Assembly: GCA_015655215.1 (NCBI GenBank)
Contig: JAATFL010000020.1
Span: 1-64,000 of the forward strand
DNA length: 64,000 nt
Reading direction: 5' to 3'
Source of the DNA: Coriobacteriia bacterium
GTDB lineage: Bacteria > Actinomycetota > Coriobacteriia > Coriobacteriales > RUG033
The notes under the pieces are model-generated. The model did no database searches. It saw only the letters and a program-made list of their open reading frames with translations, and had not been told where the DNA came from. A program made the translations under genes and the position numbers. Positions 1 to 12,879 of this stretch are shown in pieces; position 1 is the stretch's first letter, and each line of letters starts with the position of its first letter.

Positions 1-611
1 ACGTCGTGCGTTGTGGTGCCTTCATACGGAGCCTGACCTGGAATTGCCAACCGGGGGACATCCCCGGCTGGAAGGGTTCATCATCTTGGCTTGAATTCTC
101 GTCGTTTCGGTATCCGGTTCTCAAGGTGCGGCGACCGTTTGAAGGGATAGACCCGTTCAAGGCGCGAGTTAGAATCATACCCATTCCGTAAAGGATGGTC
201 AAGTAGATTTTCTAAGATATTTTGAAAACTTATTTCTTAGAGAAAAACCTAACGACCTTGGTACCTGCACGGACGGAAAACCGCGCAAGAAAATAATCTA
301 AACATGTTGGCAGGATATTTCAAGGTCTCGCCCGCGGATGCCACGAGTTGCTGGTGAACGGTACCTCTTCTGGATACTGTTCGGGGATGACGGTACCCCT
401 ACCGAGTCCACGCACGGGAGACCAACGACCACGCCTTCGTGGGTGAACCCAGATGGAGGCATGGTCGTTGTGGAACGTACGGGAGACATATGGAGGCGAT
501 GCAGGTACGACACCACGAGGGGCTCCGTACGCGAGGGCGGGCGCGCAGATGGCGACAAGCGCACGACGTGACCGACGAAGGTGGATGTACCGTGCGCGCC
601 ATGGTGCCAGG

Positions 612-2081
612 TCAGGCCTTCCAGTCCTGCCCGACGATCACGCACATGTCCCCGCTGAAGGTGTATTGGCTGTTGTTGAGGACGGCCGTTCCCACGCCAA
701 GGTCGGAGACCAGCTGCTCTGCGGCGGCCTTCTGGCTGGAGGAGTTGTACACGACAAGCGTGGTGCTGTAACTGAAGGACGATGCGTTCCCCGTACTCTC
801 TACCACGAAACCGGCAGACGTTATCTTCGTCGACGCCGATGCGGCGCAACCTGATATTCCCGAACCGTTGAGAACGGACACCGTATAGTCCGACGGAGTC
901 ACGGTCGTAGTCGTCGAGCTCGTGTTCGACGTGGAGGTCGTGTCACTCGGATCCTGCCCCGAATCTATCGCCTCCATGATCGTGGAGAGCTTGTCCGTAT
1001 CGGCGATGACATACGATATACCGGATATCGTCTGGGTCGTGGTCCATGTCTGCGCATCTACGGTGACGATCGAGTCGGTGTCCATCCCCCGTAGACTGGA
1101 GGCGGCGCTTATGATATCGGTCACCGTCATATCCGTCGTCACATACCCGGCCATCGCGTTGATGGCGCTTGTGAGTGAAGCCACATCGCTGTTGAGAAGC
1201 TGCTTCGCCAATGCCTTCATGAATATCTGCTGGTCGATCTGACGCTGGTAGTCCCCATTGGTGAAGTCGCGCGACCGACAGAAGATAAGCGCTTTGGTCC
1301 CATCGAGAACCTGGGTGCCCGCATCGACCACGCCACCTGCATCGTCGTCGTCGATAGCCTTGGGAACATCGACGGTGACACCGCCGATCGCATCGACCGC
1401 GGCGGAGAAACCCTCGAAGTTGATCTCGACGTAATGTGAGATCTTGACACCGGTCAGGTCCTCCACGGCCTGCACGGCATAGGTGGCACCGCCGTAGGCG
1501 TGGGCGGCGTTGATCTTCTGATACCCGTAGTCCCCGAGCACCACCCTGGTGTCACGCGGTATCGACACGATCGACACCGCCTTGCTCTGAGGATCGACGC
1601 GCACGAGCATGATGGTATCGGACCTGAAGGCGGTCTCCCCCTCACGTCCATCGGTACCCATGACGAGCACATAGTACGGGTCGCTCGCAGATGCGGTCTC
1701 GGTGAGGACGGAGGCGAAGTCGGTACCCAATCCGCTTGACAGGGTGTTGTTGAGGTTGTTCACATACGCCCAGGCACCGGCGACGCCCGCCACGAGCATC
1801 ACCGCGAGGGCGATGAGCACCCCCAGGAGGATGTGCTTGCGCCGAGAGCGCTTGCGACGTTGCAGCGCGTAGTCCTGTTGTCCCGAGAACCGGCTGTAGC
1901 TTCGCGAGGAGACTTCCGAACCGCTCATGACGGGGGTCCTCACACTGCCCTTGGCCGAGCGGTCCCCTCGGAATCGCCCCTTCGAGTGGTACTTGGATAC
2001 CGAGTAGTCCGCCACGCCGCCACGGGTACTACGGATCTGCGAACGATTATCATCTGCATCTGAACGAGTATGTCGTGGCAT
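612..2081 (-). CDS. LytR-CpsA-Psr (LCP) family cell-wall glycopolymer ligase with C-terminal LytR_C-like domain
   Basis: 489-aa ORF; N-terminal basic region plus one TM helix, LCP motifs (VLVMGTDGREGETAFRSDTIMLVRVDP, SIPRDTRV), Ser/Thr linker, C-terminal VSVLNGSGISG. Confidence 0.9.
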   Translation of the reverse strand: MPRHTRSDADDNRSQIRSTRGGVADYSVSKYHSKGRFRGDRSAKGSVRTPVMSGSEVSSRSYSRFSGQQDYALQRRKRSRRKHILLGVLIALAVMLVAGVAGAWAYVNNLNNTLSSGLGTDFASVLTETASASDPYYVLVMGTDGREGETAFRSDTIMLVRVDPQSKAVSIVSIPRDTRVVLGDYGYQKINAAHAYGGATYAVQAVEDLTGVKISHYVEINFEGFSAAVDAIGGVTVDVPKAIDDDDAGGVVDAGTQVLDGTKALIFCRSRDFTNGDYQRQIDQQIFMKALAKQLLNSDVASLTSAINAMAGYVTTDMTVTDIISAASSLRGMDTDSIVTVDAQTWTTTQTISGISYVIADTDKLSTIMEAIDSGQDPSDTTSTSNTSSTTTTVTPSDYTVSVLNGSGISGCAASASTKITSAGFVVESTGNASSFSYSTTLVVYNSSSQKAAAEQLVSDLGVGTAVLNNSQYTFSGDMCVIVGQDWKA

Positions 2082-2402
2082 GTGTGGGATAGTCCTTCGG
2101 GTCGCAGGTCACTGATTGCGCAACTCTATGAATAATCGCGAAGCTCTGCGAAAGGTGTGTAAGCCAAGGGTAGAGGATACCATAAACAAGACCAGTCTAC
2201 TATTTTCCCATTTGCTCGGGGGATTGGCAAACAACGTGGGAATTCCCAGGAAACCTTCACACGCATCGCAGGTGGCGGACCGCTATCGGCCTTTGGGAAT
2301 CGCCACCATGCATGATGGCGAATGAGAGACCCGTGCCCGCACATACCCCGGGTGGGTGGTCGGAGGATCGACGGCACGGTCGAAGGAGTCGCCGAGGACA
2401 CG

Positions 2403-3686
2403 TCAGCGCCTCTCCAACATCCCACCCAGAGACGCGAGTTTCCCGACGTAGTCCTCGTATCCTCGGTCTATGTGCTCCACGCCGGAGACGACGGTCTCGC
2501 CATCTGCGATGAGCCCGGCAAGGATGAGAGCCGCCCCGCCCCGGAGGTCGGTCGATTGGACCGGTGCGCCCTCCAGACCCGAAACGCCCTGCACGAGCGC
2601 ATGACGCCCTTCGATGCGGATATCCGCACCCATCCTCACCAGTTCGGAGGCGAGCATGAAACGGTTCTCGAAGACGTTTTCGGTGATGATCGAACTCCCG
2701 GAGGCGATGGAGTCCAAGACCATGAACTGCGCTTGCAGATCCGTGGGGAACCCTGGATGGGGTAGCGTCTGGACATCGGTTGGACGGAGGGGCTCGTTGC
2801 GTGACACGGTGACCGAATCGACGTCGAGGGATATCTCGCAACCCATACGCCGCAGCTTGGCAAGAGCGACTTCGAGGTTCTGGGGGTCAACCCCCACCAC
2901 GGTGACGGGCCCGCCGGTCAACGCACCGGCGGCCAAGAACGTACCCGCTTCGATACGGTCGCCAATGGTGCGATGCGTGACCGGGTGCAACTCGGAAACC
3001 CCTTCGATCTCGATGACGGGCGAACCTTGACCGACGATGTTGGCTCCCATCTCCACCAGCATGTTCGCCAAATCGGCTATCTCGGGCTCTCGGGCGGCGT
3101 TGTCGATGACGGTACGGCCATCGGCAAGGACGGCAGCCATCATAAGGTTCTCGGTCGCCCCCACGCTGGGAAACTCGAGGGTTATCGAGCCACCGTGAAG
3201 ACCGTTGGGCGTCTCGGCGTTGATATATCCATGGTCGATCTCCAATACCGCGCCGATGGTCTCGAGACCGGCGATGTGCAGGTCGAGCTTTCGAGAACCG
3301 ATCCGGCATCCACCAGGCATGGCGACGTGCGCCCGGCCGAAGCGGGCGATGAGCGGCCCGAGGACCGCCACCGAGGCACGCATGCGCGCGACCAGCTCGT
3401 ATGGCGTCTCCCATGTGTCAACCCCGGCCGTGTCGATTGACAGTCGATGGTCGCCGCGGACGACGTGGGCACCGAGACACTCCAGCACCTCGGCCATGAT
3501 GGTGACATCTGATATGACGGGTACGTTGAGCACCTCGGTGGTACCGGATGTGAGGATGCTTGCCGCCATCAACTTAAGCGCCGAGTTCTTCGCACCGCCG
3601 ATGGCGACCGTGCCCGTCAGATGATTACCACCCATGACGTGGATGAGATCTTCCTCGCACGTGCGGTGGGAGTCGTTTCTTTGCAT
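2403..3686 (-). CDS. murA: UDP-N-acetylglucosamine 1-carboxyvinyltransferase
   Basis: [27 protein letters not shown] and EPSP-synthase-like repeats; start placed at MQRND (ATG at 3686) rather than at the longer ORF start. Confidence 0.9.
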   Translation of the reverse strand: MQRNDSHRTCEEDLIHVMGGNHLTGTVAIGGAKNSALKLMAASILTSGTTEVLNVPVISDVTIMAEVLECLGAHVVRGDHRLSIDTAGVDTWETPYELVARMRASVAVLGPLIARFGRAHVAMPGGCRIGSRKLDLHIAGLETIGAVLEIDHGYINAETPNGLHGGSITLEFPSVGATENLMMAAVLADGRTVIDNAAREPEIADLANMLVEMGANIVGQGSPVIEIEGVSELHPVTHRTIGDRIEAGTFLAAGALTGGPVTVVGVDPQNLEVALAKLRRMGCEISLDVDSVTVSRNEPLRPTDVQTLPHPGFPTDLQAQFMVLDSIASGSSIITENVFENRFMLASELVRMGADIRIEGRHALVQGVSGLEGAPVQSTDLRGGAALILAGLIADGETVVSGVEHIDRGYEDYVGKLASLGGMLERR

Positions 3687-4175
3687 GGCAGGCCCCTCCT
3701 GTAGGGATATCTGAGACCCGAACGGGTCGGATATACGGTGCACATCACTCGACACGATGTACGGCAACGGCACCTGCCGGTGAAGCAGCAGGATGTCCAT
3801 CTCGACATGGCACAAACCTCACGTGGCGATACGGATGTCCGCGATGTCGGACGTCGCCGTGTGGATGGTCGACAAGGCGGCAAAGGACATCAGGCCATCC
3901 ATCCGACGTCCTTCCGAAAAACGCCAGTTGGATACGATAGCCGAAGCGAGCGCTCTCCACCAGAGAACTACACCGAAATGTCGCCAAACTCATCCTTTGG
4001 CACAAAAGGCCCCCATGGGGAACCGTTTAAGGGCATGCAGGTACACGGTAGCGCTCCACGATGGATATGGGCACGCACCTCATGGAGGGAGCATGATGCA
4101 GGGAGGGGTCACATGCAACCGACGCTCGGTGATGTCCGAAAGCGCCTTGGCCGCCCGTGGGAAAACCAAGCGAAA

Positions 4176-4208
4176 CGCCCCCGCCCACCGAATTGGTGAG
4201 CGGGGGCG
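4176..4208 (-). terminator. Stem-loop terminator downstream of the ATP synthase operon
   Basis: cgcccccgcccacc-gaatt-ggtgagcgggggcg; followed on the minus strand by a T-rich stretch (tttcgcttggtttt). Confidence 0.8.
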
Positions 4209-4319
4209 GGATTCTCGTAGACGTCCGCACGTCGATGGCACGCTCGTGTCCACCATACGCGGGACAGCTCAAGAGCTGATGTCGGCGCGGACGCGGGAAC
4301 TCCCTGACGGACTTCTCGC

Positions 4320-4736
4320 CTACTTCTTGCGAGCGACCTCCAACTTGAAGGTCTCCCAGGCGAACTGTGAGGAGAGATACGCGGCACGGGCCTCGTCGAT
4401 GCCGAGCGCCGTGCGCTCGGTCTGAAGCTCTGCCAGATGCCCCTCCGTGGTGGGGATGTCGATCTCGCTCACATCCGAGGCCCGGTCCGCCAAGATGATC
4501 ACCTTGTTGCCGTCGACTTGAGCGTAACCGCCCGAGACCACGTAACGCCTGGTGACCTCCTCGCCAAGACCTTGCTGGATGCGGACCTCGCCCATCTTGA
4601 GCGCGGCAACCACCGAGGCGTGAAGGGGCAAGATGCCCATCTCGCCCCCTGCGGCAGGCAGGACCACGAACCCGACCTCATCCGAGAAGAGCTTGCGCTC
4701 TGGCGTGACGATATCGCACTGCATGGTACCAGGCAT
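4320..4736 (-). CDS. atpC: F1 ATP synthase epsilon subunit
   Basis: MPGTMQCDIVTPERKLFSDEVGFVVLPAAGGEMGILPLHA; last gene of the atp operon. Confidence 0.95.
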   Translation of the reverse strand: MPGTMQCDIVTPERKLFSDEVGFVVLPAAGGEMGILPLHASVVAALKMGEVRIQQGLGEEVTRRYVVSGGYAQVDGNKVIILADRASDVSEIDIPTTEGHLAELQTERTALGIDEARAAYLSSQFAWETFKLEVARKK

Positions 4737-4748
4737 CTTCTCGTCTCC

Positions 4749-6179
<1,431 letters not shown>

Positions 6180-7076
6180 TTAGTCCTCCAAAGCGGCGGC
6201 ACCGCCGACGATCTCTGAAATCTCTGTGGTGATCGCACTCTGACGAAGCTGGTTATATACGCGGTCAAGCGTATCGAGCATGTCGATGGCGTTGTCGGTA
6301 GCCGCCTTCATCGCCTTGCGACGAGCTCCTTGCTCGCCCGCCGCCGAGTCGATGAGCGCATGGAAGATGGATATCTCCACATAGGCAGGCAAAAGATGGC
6401 TCAGCACCTCCTCGGCCGAGGGCTCGAAGGAGTAGGCGGATGCGAGCTTGTGCTCCTCCTTGGGATCCCTCGCGTCCGAAGCCCTGAACGCCTCGGGGTC
6501 GATGGGAAGGACCGTCTCGCACCGCAAATCCTGATCGGCCGAGTTGCGCGCATGGTTGTAGACGAGAGTGACCTCATCGGCCTTCTCGGTACGGAAATCG
6601 GACATCACCAAGGAGGCGATCTCCTGGGCTTGCGCGAACGTAGGGTCGGCCGAGAGCCCAACGTACGCCAACAGGGGTGTCATCTTTCGATAGCGGAAGA
6701 ACGCACCGGCCTTCTTTCCACAGGCGATGACATCGACCTTGATGCCATCGCCTGACTTGGACCTGATGACCCGCTCCGCCTCTCGCAGGACGTTGCTGTT
6801 GAAGCCACCCGCCAAACCGCGGTCGGAGGTGACCACTACTACGATAGTGCGCTTCGTCTCATCATGCCTGCTGAGAAGCGGGTCATCGTTACCCGACGCA
6901 TGTTGGGCAACGTTGGCGAGCGTCTCCTGCATCGACGAGGCGTATGGGTCGGCAGCTGCGATGCGTTCGAAGGAATGCCTAACTTTCGCAGTCGCGACCA
7001 TCTCCATCGTGCGCGTGATCTGCTTGGTGCTCTGCACCGAGCTGATGCGCTTCCTTATGTCGCGAAGGTTTGGCAT
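6180..7076 (-). CDS. atpG: F1 ATP synthase gamma subunit
   Basis: [46 protein letters not shown]. Confidence 0.97.
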   Translation of the reverse strand: MPNLRDIRKRISSVQSTKQITRTMEMVATAKVRHSFERIAAADPYASSMQETLANVAQHASGNDDPLLSRHDETKRTIVVVVTSDRGLAGGFNSNVLREAERVIRSKSGDGIKVDVIACGKKAGAFFRYRKMTPLLAYVGLSADPTFAQAQEIASLVMSDFRTEKADEVTLVYNHARNSADQDLRCETVLPIDPEAFRASDARDPKEEHKLASAYSFEPSAEEVLSHLLPAYVEISIFHALIDSAAGEQGARRKAMKAATDNAIDMLDTLDRVYNQLRQSAITTEISEIVGGAAALED

Positions 7077-7085
7077 GCGCGCTTC

Positions 7086-8651
7086 CTAACCCTCGACGGA
7101 GAATTGGTTCTTGAAGACCTCGATGGCCGCCCTGAGCGCATCGCGGGTCTCGTCGGTGATCTTGGCATCCTTGACGATCTGCTGGCCGATCTCGGGCTTG
7201 ACCGAGCGCATGTACTGCAGCAACTCGGCACGAAAGCGAAGGACCTGGTCGACGGGAAGGTCATCCAGCGCGCCCTCGTTACCGGCGAAGATCGAGATGA
7301 CCTGCTCTTCGACGGGCATGGGAGCGTAACGTCCCTGCTTGAGCAACTCGGTCATGCAGGCACCGCGGTTAAGCTGGGCGACCGTTGCCTTATCGAGGTC
7401 GCTACCGAACTGCGAGAACGCCTGCAGCTCACGATAAGCGGCGAGATCGAGCCGCAACGAACCGGCGACTTGCTTCATGGCCTTGATCTGTGCGGAACCA
7501 CCGACGCGCGAAACCGAGATGCCGACGTCGACGGCAGGGCGCTGACCCTGGAAGAACAGGTCGGTCTGCAGGAAGATCTGCCCGTCGGTGATGGAGATGA
7601 CGTTCGTGGGGATGTAGGCGGCGACGTCGCCCTCCTGCGTCTCGATGATGGGCAGGGCGGTGAGGGACCCGGCACCGTTCTTGTCGGAAAGCTTGACCGC
7701 TCGCTCGAGCAGGCGGGAGTGCAGGTAGAAGATATCGCCGGGAAACGCCTCGCGTCCTGGCGGGCGACGCAGGGTGAGGGACATCTGACGATAGGCGACG
7801 GCCTGCTTGGACAGATCGTCGTAGATGCACAGGACGTGGCGACCGGGGTTCTCGGCGCTCGCTGGCTGGCCATCCTCGCCATTGTACATGAAGTACTCGC
7901 CCATGGCGCAACCGGCCATGGGGGCGATGTACTGCAACGGAGCCGCATCCGCCGCCGTCGCTGCGACGACGATGGTATACGCCATCGCGCCGTGCTTCTC
8001 GAACGTCTCGACGACACCGGCGACCGTGGAGGCCTTCTGACCGATCGCGACGTACACGCAGATCATGTCCTTGCCCTTTTGGTTGATGATCGTATCGACC
8101 GCGATCGACGTCTTGCCCGTCTGACGGTCGCCGATGATGAGCTCGCGCTGACCACGGCCGATGGGGATCATCGAGTCGATGGCGAGTAGGCCCGTCTGCA
8201 CCGGCTGGTGGACCGGCTTGCGCTCGATGACGCCGGGCGCCCTGAATTCGACGGGGCGCATGCCATCGGAATGGATGGGGCCCTTGGCGTCTATGGGCAT
8301 GCCGAGGGGGTTGACGACGCGCCCGACGAGGTCCTTGCCCGCCGGCACCTCAACGATGCGGCCGGTGGTACGGACCTTGTCGTTCTCCTTGATCGCCGTG
8401 ACTTCGCCCAAAAGCACGGCGCCGACCTCATCCTCCTCGAGGTTCTGTGCCAGACCGAAGACCGACTTACCGTCCTGGCTGATGAACTCGAGGAGCTCGC
8501 CCGCCATGGCACCGCGTAGTCCATCGATGCGGGCGATGCCGTCTCCGATTTGGATGACCGTGCCGACCTCACGGGACTCGACGCTGGTCTCGAGGGAATC
8601 AAGCTGCTTGCGCAGCACCTCATCGATCGAGCTTGCGGTAATTTCCGCCAT
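7086..8651 (-). CDS. atpA: F1 ATP synthase alpha subunit
   Basis: [18 protein letters not shown] Walker [22 protein letters not shown]; start at [13 protein letters not shown]. Confidence 0.97.
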   Translation of the reverse strand: MAEITASSIDEVLRKQLDSLETSVESREVGTVIQIGDGIARIDGLRGAMAGELLEFISQDGKSVFGLAQNLEEDEVGAVLLGEVTAIKENDKVRTTGRIVEVPAGKDLVGRVVNPLGMPIDAKGPIHSDGMRPVEFRAPGVIERKPVHQPVQTGLLAIDSMIPIGRGQRELIIGDRQTGKTSIAVDTIINQKGKDMICVYVAIGQKASTVAGVVETFEKHGAMAYTIVVAATAADAAPLQYIAPMAGCAMGEYFMYNGEDGQPASAENPGRHVLCIYDDLSKQAVAYRQMSLTLRRPPGREAFPGDIFYLHSRLLERAVKLSDKNGAGSLTALPIIETQEGDVAAYIPTNVISITDGQIFLQTDLFFQGQRPAVDVGISVSRVGGSAQIKAMKQVAGSLRLDLAAYRELQAFSQFGSDLDKATVAQLNRGACMTELLKQGRYAPMPVEEQVISIFAGNEGALDDLPVDQVLRFRAELLQYMRSVKPEIGQQIVKDAKITDETRDALRAAIEVFKNQFSVEG

Positions 8652-8652
8652 G

Positions 8653-9222
8653 TTACCTATCACCTCCGGAAAGTTCAGTCGAGAGTACCCCGCGTGCGTG
8701 CTCGAGCTGCGAGGTCATACTCGCATCGATGCGCTCGCCATGGGTACTCATGATGATGCCCCCAAGGATAGAGGGGTCGACATACTCGCGAAGAAGGATG
8801 TCGGAGCCGAAATCCTCGGAGAGCTTGGTTGTTAGGACCTCGCGCAGATGGTCATCGAGCGCGACGGCTGATGTGACGTCGACGATGACGGCGTTCAAAT
8901 CCTGCTCGGACAGCACGCCGTACTCCTCGCACACCCTCGAAAGCAGCTGGATGTCATCTCGCTCGACCATGACGTGCAGCACCTCGACGAGAGCCGCATC
9001 ACAGTTGCCGAACACATCCTCGAGCACCTCGATGCGCTTGGCGCTGGGAATCGACGGCTCCTTGAGCGCATCGCGAAGCCGCATGTTCGCACGGACGATG
9101 AGAAGGGCGTTCTGCAGCTGCGTGCCGACCTCGAAGACCGCATCCTCAGCCCGTGCGGCTTCGAGGAGACACGTGGCATACGTCGAGACCTCTTGCCTCG
9201 TGAGATTGCGGTCAGTTGGCAT
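8653..9222 (-). CDS. atpH: F1 ATP synthase delta subunit
   Basis: Operon position and OSCP-like C-terminus ([40 protein letters not shown]). Confidence 0.93.
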   Translation of the reverse strand: MPTDRNLTRQEVSTYATCLLEAARAEDAVFEVGTQLQNALLIVRANMRLRDALKEPSIPSAKRIEVLEDVFGNCDAALVEVLHVMVERDDIQLLSRVCEEYGVLSEQDLNAVIVDVTSAVALDDHLREVLTTKLSEDFGSDILLREYVDPSILGGIIMSTHGERIDASMTSQLEHARGVLSTELSGGDR

Positions 9223-9820
9223 TCAGGCTACCTGCCTCTTTTACGTACCGTTCGATCAGCTTGCGATGCTCGCCATCGGAGAGGTCCTCCCCGATGAGAC
9301 GACCCGCGACGGCGACGGAAAGGTCGGCGACGGAGGACTGCAACTCGGAGATGGCCTGGTTCTTCTCAGCCTCGATGGCGAGTTGGGCCTTCGCGATCAT
9401 CTCGTCCGCCTGGACCTGGGCCTGGGCGGTGATGTCGGCCTTGACGGACTCGCCGGACTTCTTCGCGTCGGCCACGATGGCCGCCGCCTGCTTCTTGGCG
9501 TCGTTCAACTCGGCCTTGTAACGCTCCAGCAGACGCTCCCCCTCGATGCGGGCGGTCTCGGCTTGCTCGAGGGAGTCCTTGATGGTAGCAGCTCGCTTGT
9601 CGAGCATGCCCGTGATGGCGGGATACGCGAATTTCGCGAGGATGAACCACAGGACCAAAAACGCAAGCAAGGCGGGGATGAACTCACTCATATCGGGGAT
9701 GATGAGAGAGGCTCCGCTACCTGCCTCTGCAGCGAATGCGACGGATGGAACGGCAGCAAGGATGCCCGACACCAGGAGGGAAGCTGAAAGCGATTTCCTT
9801 CCAGCAGCGCTTATCTTCAC
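9212..9820 (-). CDS. atpF: Fo ATP synthase b subunit
   Basis: TM helix plus long coiled coil (RAATIKDSLEQAETARIEGERLLERYKAELNDAKKQAA); GTG start at 9820 preceded by ggagg. Confidence 0.93.
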   Translation of the reverse strand: MKISAAGRKSLSASLLVSGILAAVPSVAFAAEAGSGASLIIPDMSEFIPALLAFLVLWFILAKFAYPAITGMLDKRAATIKDSLEQAETARIEGERLLERYKAELNDAKKQAAAIVADAKKSGESVKADITAQAQVQADEMIAKAQLAIEAEKNQAISELQSSVADLSVAVAGRLIGEDLSDGEHRKLIERYVKEAGSLNAN

Positions 9821-9865
9821 GTTAACCTCCAGTTTGACGTACGGCATAGAGCCTTGACGGACACC

Positions 9866-10069
9866 TTACTTGATAAGCGCGAGAACGAAGGCGATCAGTG
9901 CCAGGGCCTCGGCGAATGCGGCACCGAGGATGAACGTGGTGAAGATACGGCCTTGGAGTTCGGGTTGACGGGCCATGGCCTCGGTGGCCCTGCCACAAGC
10001 GATGCCGATGCCGATGCCGGCGCCGATGACGGACAGACCGTAACCAACGACAGCGATACTTCCAGTCAC
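9866..10069 (-). CDS. atpE: Fo ATP synthase c subunit
   Basis: VTGSIAVVGYGLSVIGAGIGIGIACGRATEAMARQPELQGRIFTTFILGAAFAEALALIAFVLALIK; GTG start at 10069 preceded by aaggagg. Confidence 0.95.
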   Translation of the reverse strand: MTGSIAVVGYGLSVIGAGIGIGIACGRATEAMARQPELQGRIFTTFILGAAFAEALALIAFVLALIK

Positions 10070-10238
10070 AATTGCCTCCTTGAAAGTCGGTTTCCAAGGC
10101 ATCTGTGCCTTGGATCCTTGCGTATAGTTCAGCTGGATTCGTGAATCCAACCGTGAAACCGAACCAAGCACCCCGGCCGACACGTCCCTTCAACCCAGAC
10201 GGGAGCGGGCGGCATGCGAACCGAGGGGGCCGATGGCC

Positions 10239-11048
10239 CTACTCCTCACCAGCGGCTATCTGGATGTACACGCCGGTGAGCATGACGAACACGTACGCTT
10301 GAATGACGGCGACGAGCAGTTCCATCGCATACATCAAGATAAGCAGGGCCATCCAGATGACGGATGGGAGTGCCGTGACGAGCGCGGCAGCTGAGATGCC
10401 CTGCTGTATGAGTGGGGTGAGGAAGAGCGTCGTGAGCAGTGCGAAGGCACCCAGCACGATGTGCCCGGCATACATGTTGGCGAAAAGTCGGATCGCCAGT
10501 GTCATGAGGCGGAGGAACAGCGAGAACAGCTCGATGAACCAGAGCATGACGGCAAGAGGCAGAATGACGCCCTTGGGAGCGAGGTTGAGCCAGTAGCGCC
10601 CCACACCCTGCTTCTTCATGCCGTAGATGTTGAAGTAGACGAAGGCAACCAGGGACAGTGCGGCCGTGACCGAGATGGTGCCGGTGCCCGGTTTGGCACC
10701 GGGGATGAGACCGAGCAGGTTGTTGAAGAGGATGAAGAGGAAGATGGTGAGCAGGAATGGCAGATGCTTCTCGTACCCCTTGCCCACGACGCCCTCGCCC
10801 ACGTCCTTGCGGACGAACTCGACAAGCGCCTCTATCGCGTTGGCGAACTTGCTCTGCGGGACAAGCGTCATGCGCCGCTTGGCGGCGAAGACGACGATGA
10901 GGAGGATTGCGGTGGCGACGAACATCCAGAGGATGTACTGGGAGATGTAGAACCCGTCCGTGCTCCCGACCACGGCACCCGATGAGAAGCTCAGCTGAAG
11001 TTCGGCGATCTTCTCGGGCACCTCTGCGATGACACTAGCGATGTCCAC
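10239..11048 (-). CDS. atpB: Fo ATP synthase a subunit
   Basis: Multi-TM; LRLMTLAIRLFANMYAGHIVLGAF with the conserved Arg; GTG start at 11048 preceded by aaggag. Confidence 0.93.
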   Translation of the reverse strand: MDIASVIAEVPEKIAELQLSFSSGAVVGSTDGFYISQYILWMFVATAILLIVVFAAKRRMTLVPQSKFANAIEALVEFVRKDVGEGVVGKGYEKHLPFLLTIFLFILFNNLLGLIPGAKPGTGTISVTAALSLVAFVYFNIYGMKKQGVGRYWLNLAPKGVILPLAVMLWFIELFSLFLRLMTLAIRLFANMYAGHIVLGAFALLTTLFLTPLIQQGISAAALVTALPSVIWMALLILMYAMELLVAVIQAYVFVMLTGVYIQIAAGEE

Positions 11049-11068
11049 CCATATCTCCTTCGCCTCGG

Positions 11069-11446
11069 TTATCGGAAATAGCGCAAAAAGAACCAAAGAC
11101 CATAGATTGCCAGAGAGGCCATGAAACCCACCAGGAGCGACAGACCAAAACCAAGTAGACCCGTTGGAGCAAGCCTATAGGCTACGAGCACGGCAGACAT
11201 GAGGATGAGGAATGAAACGCCCATGCATGCGAAAGCCAGCAGCACTCCCCGTGAAGTGGTCGCAGGTGTCACCAGACGAGAGGCGATGATGAGCGGAGTT
11301 GATCCGAGGACACCGCAGAGAACACCCGCAATCGCAAGGATCAAGCAAGTCCTCCAATGGGTGCATACCCTCAACTCAAGACAACGGCCGCTGTAGATAG
11401 TATCAAAGCGACATAGGGACTGCCGGGGTGCACTGCGCAAGCGCAC
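11069..11446 (-). CDS. Small membrane protein at the head of the atp operon (AtpI-like position)
   Basis: Predicted ~4 TM protein immediately upstream of atpB; start codon uncertain. Confidence 0.5.
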   Translation of the reverse strand: MRLRSAPRQSLCRFDTIYSGRCLELRVCTHWRTCLILAIAGVLCGVLGSTPLIIASRLVTPATTSRGVLLAFACMGVSFLILMSAVLVAYRLAPTGLLGFGLSLLVGFMASLAIYGLWFFLRYFR

Positions 11447-11575
11447 GTATCAAGGGGTCAACGGTTACCTGTCGAAACCATTACGCAGACACCTTTCGTG
11501 GAACGGGGAGGATGGCTCGGGCGTGAACCCCCGCGCAGCCGATGGTCACGGCGTGGTGACACGGGTGAATCCCCC

Positions 11576-12079
11576 TCACTGCATACGACGGACGGAGATC
11601 CCCGATTCGGCGAGCAGCTCCTGGGCAAGGCTGTCAGGATAGGAATCGCGATAGACGATCGCCGTGATTCCCGCGTTGATGAGAATCTTCGCACACGTCA
11701 CGCACGGTTGTGCGGTCGAGTAGATCGTCGCGCCGTCCAACGCGACGCCATGGCGTGCGGCCTGCACCACCGCGTTCTGCTCTGCATGGACGCCACGACA
11801 CAACTCGTGCTGGGTTCCCGAGGGAATCCCCCGCTGTTCGCGCAAGCACCCAACCTGGAGGCAGTGCCGCAAGCCGGCAGGAGCCCCGTTATATCCCGTG
11901 GAGAGGATATGACGGTCGCGCACGATGATGGCACCGATCTGGCGACGGCAGCAGGTGGAGCGGGTCGCCACCTGCTCGGCGATGGTCATGAAGTACTCAT
12001 CCCATGAGGGGCGTTGCACGAACGCCGAGGGGGTCGTGGGCGACGAGGTCGGTGGGGTCGCGGGGGTGTCGTCGGTCAT
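11576..12079 (-). CDS. dCMP deaminase / ComEB-like cytidine-deoxycytidylate deaminase
   Basis: GVHAEQNAVVQAARHG and STAQPCVTCAKILINAGI zinc motifs; TGYNGAPAGLRHC. Confidence 0.9.
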   Translation of the reverse strand: MTDDTPATPPTSSPTTPSAFVQRPSWDEYFMTIAEQVATRSTCCRRQIGAIIVRDRHILSTGYNGAPAGLRHCLQVGCLREQRGIPSGTQHELCRGVHAEQNAVVQAARHGVALDGATIYSTAQPCVTCAKILINAGITAIVYRDSYPDSLAQELLAESGISVRRMQ

Positions 12080-12088
12080 CTGGTCTCC

Positions 12089-12736
12089 TTAGCGCGTGCC
12101 GAAGATACGGTCGCCCGCGTCGCCGAGGCCGGGGACGATGTAGGCGTTCTCGTTGAGATGGTCATCGATGCAGCAGGTGAACACCTCGACATCGGGGTCC
12201 GCGTCGAGCACGACCCGAAGCCCCTCGGGGGCGGCGATGATCACGAGCAGCCGCACCGAGCGGGCACCTGCTTCGCGCAGATACCCGATTGCCGCGGAGG
12301 CGGATCCACCCGTGGCGAGCATGGGGTCGACGATGAGGACCTCGCGCTCCGAGATATCGGAGGGAAGCTTGCAGTAGTACGTGACGGGCTGGTGGGTCGT
12401 GGGGTCACGGTACAGCCCGATGTGGCCGACGCGTGCGGCGGGAATGAGGTCGACGACGCCCTCGACCATGCCGAGCCCTGCCCTGAGTATGGGGATGATG
12501 GCGACCTTCTTGCCCTTGAGCGTGTAGGACCTCGCCTCGCATATGGGGGTCTCCACCGTGGTCTCCGTGAGCTCGAAGTGACGGGTCGCCTCATACGCCT
12601 CGAACATCGCAAGCTCGCGAGCGAGTTCACGGAACTTCTTTGACCCCGTGTTCTTGTCGCGCAGGATGGTGAGCTTATGCTGTACCATCGGGTGGTCGAT
12701 GACATGGATACGGGGGTCGTCGGCAAGGTTCTGCAT
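12089..12736 (-). CDS. upp: Uracil phosphoribosyltransferase
   Basis: [46 protein letters not shown]. Confidence 0.96.
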   Translation of the reverse strand: MQNLADDPRIHVIDHPMVQHKLTILRDKNTGSKKFRELARELAMFEAYEATRHFELTETTVETPICEARSYTLKGKKVAIIPILRAGLGMVEGVVDLIPAARVGHIGLYRDPTTHQPVTYYCKLPSDISEREVLIVDPMLATGGSASAAIGYLREAGARSVRLLVIIAAPEGLRVVLDADPDVEVFTCCIDDHLNENAYIVPGLGDAGDRIFGTR

Positions 12737-12831
12737 GCAGGGTGGTCCTTTCTCACGCGCCTACGATGGGGATGGGTCGGCGCGAATGCGGGTTATCTCA
12801 CGCAATGTTCCAACCGTGATACGACTGAGGC

Positions 12832-12864
12832 AAAAGGGCCTCGCACGAACGGCGAGGCCCTTTT
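12832..12864 (-). terminator. Rho-independent terminator downstream of glyA
   Basis: aaaagggcctcgc-acgaacg-gcgaggccctttt, perfect 13-bp stem with A/T flanks. Confidence 0.88.
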
Positions 12865-12879
12865 GCGCATCGAGTGCGG

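Noticed and set aside
298-854. Several overlapping ORFs on both strands at the left end
   Set aside because: Mutually overlapping, Arg/Thr-rich, no motifs; some overlap the LCP 3' end.
6864-8189. 441-aa plus-strand ORF
   Set aside because: Antisense to atpA/atpG; shadow ORF composition.
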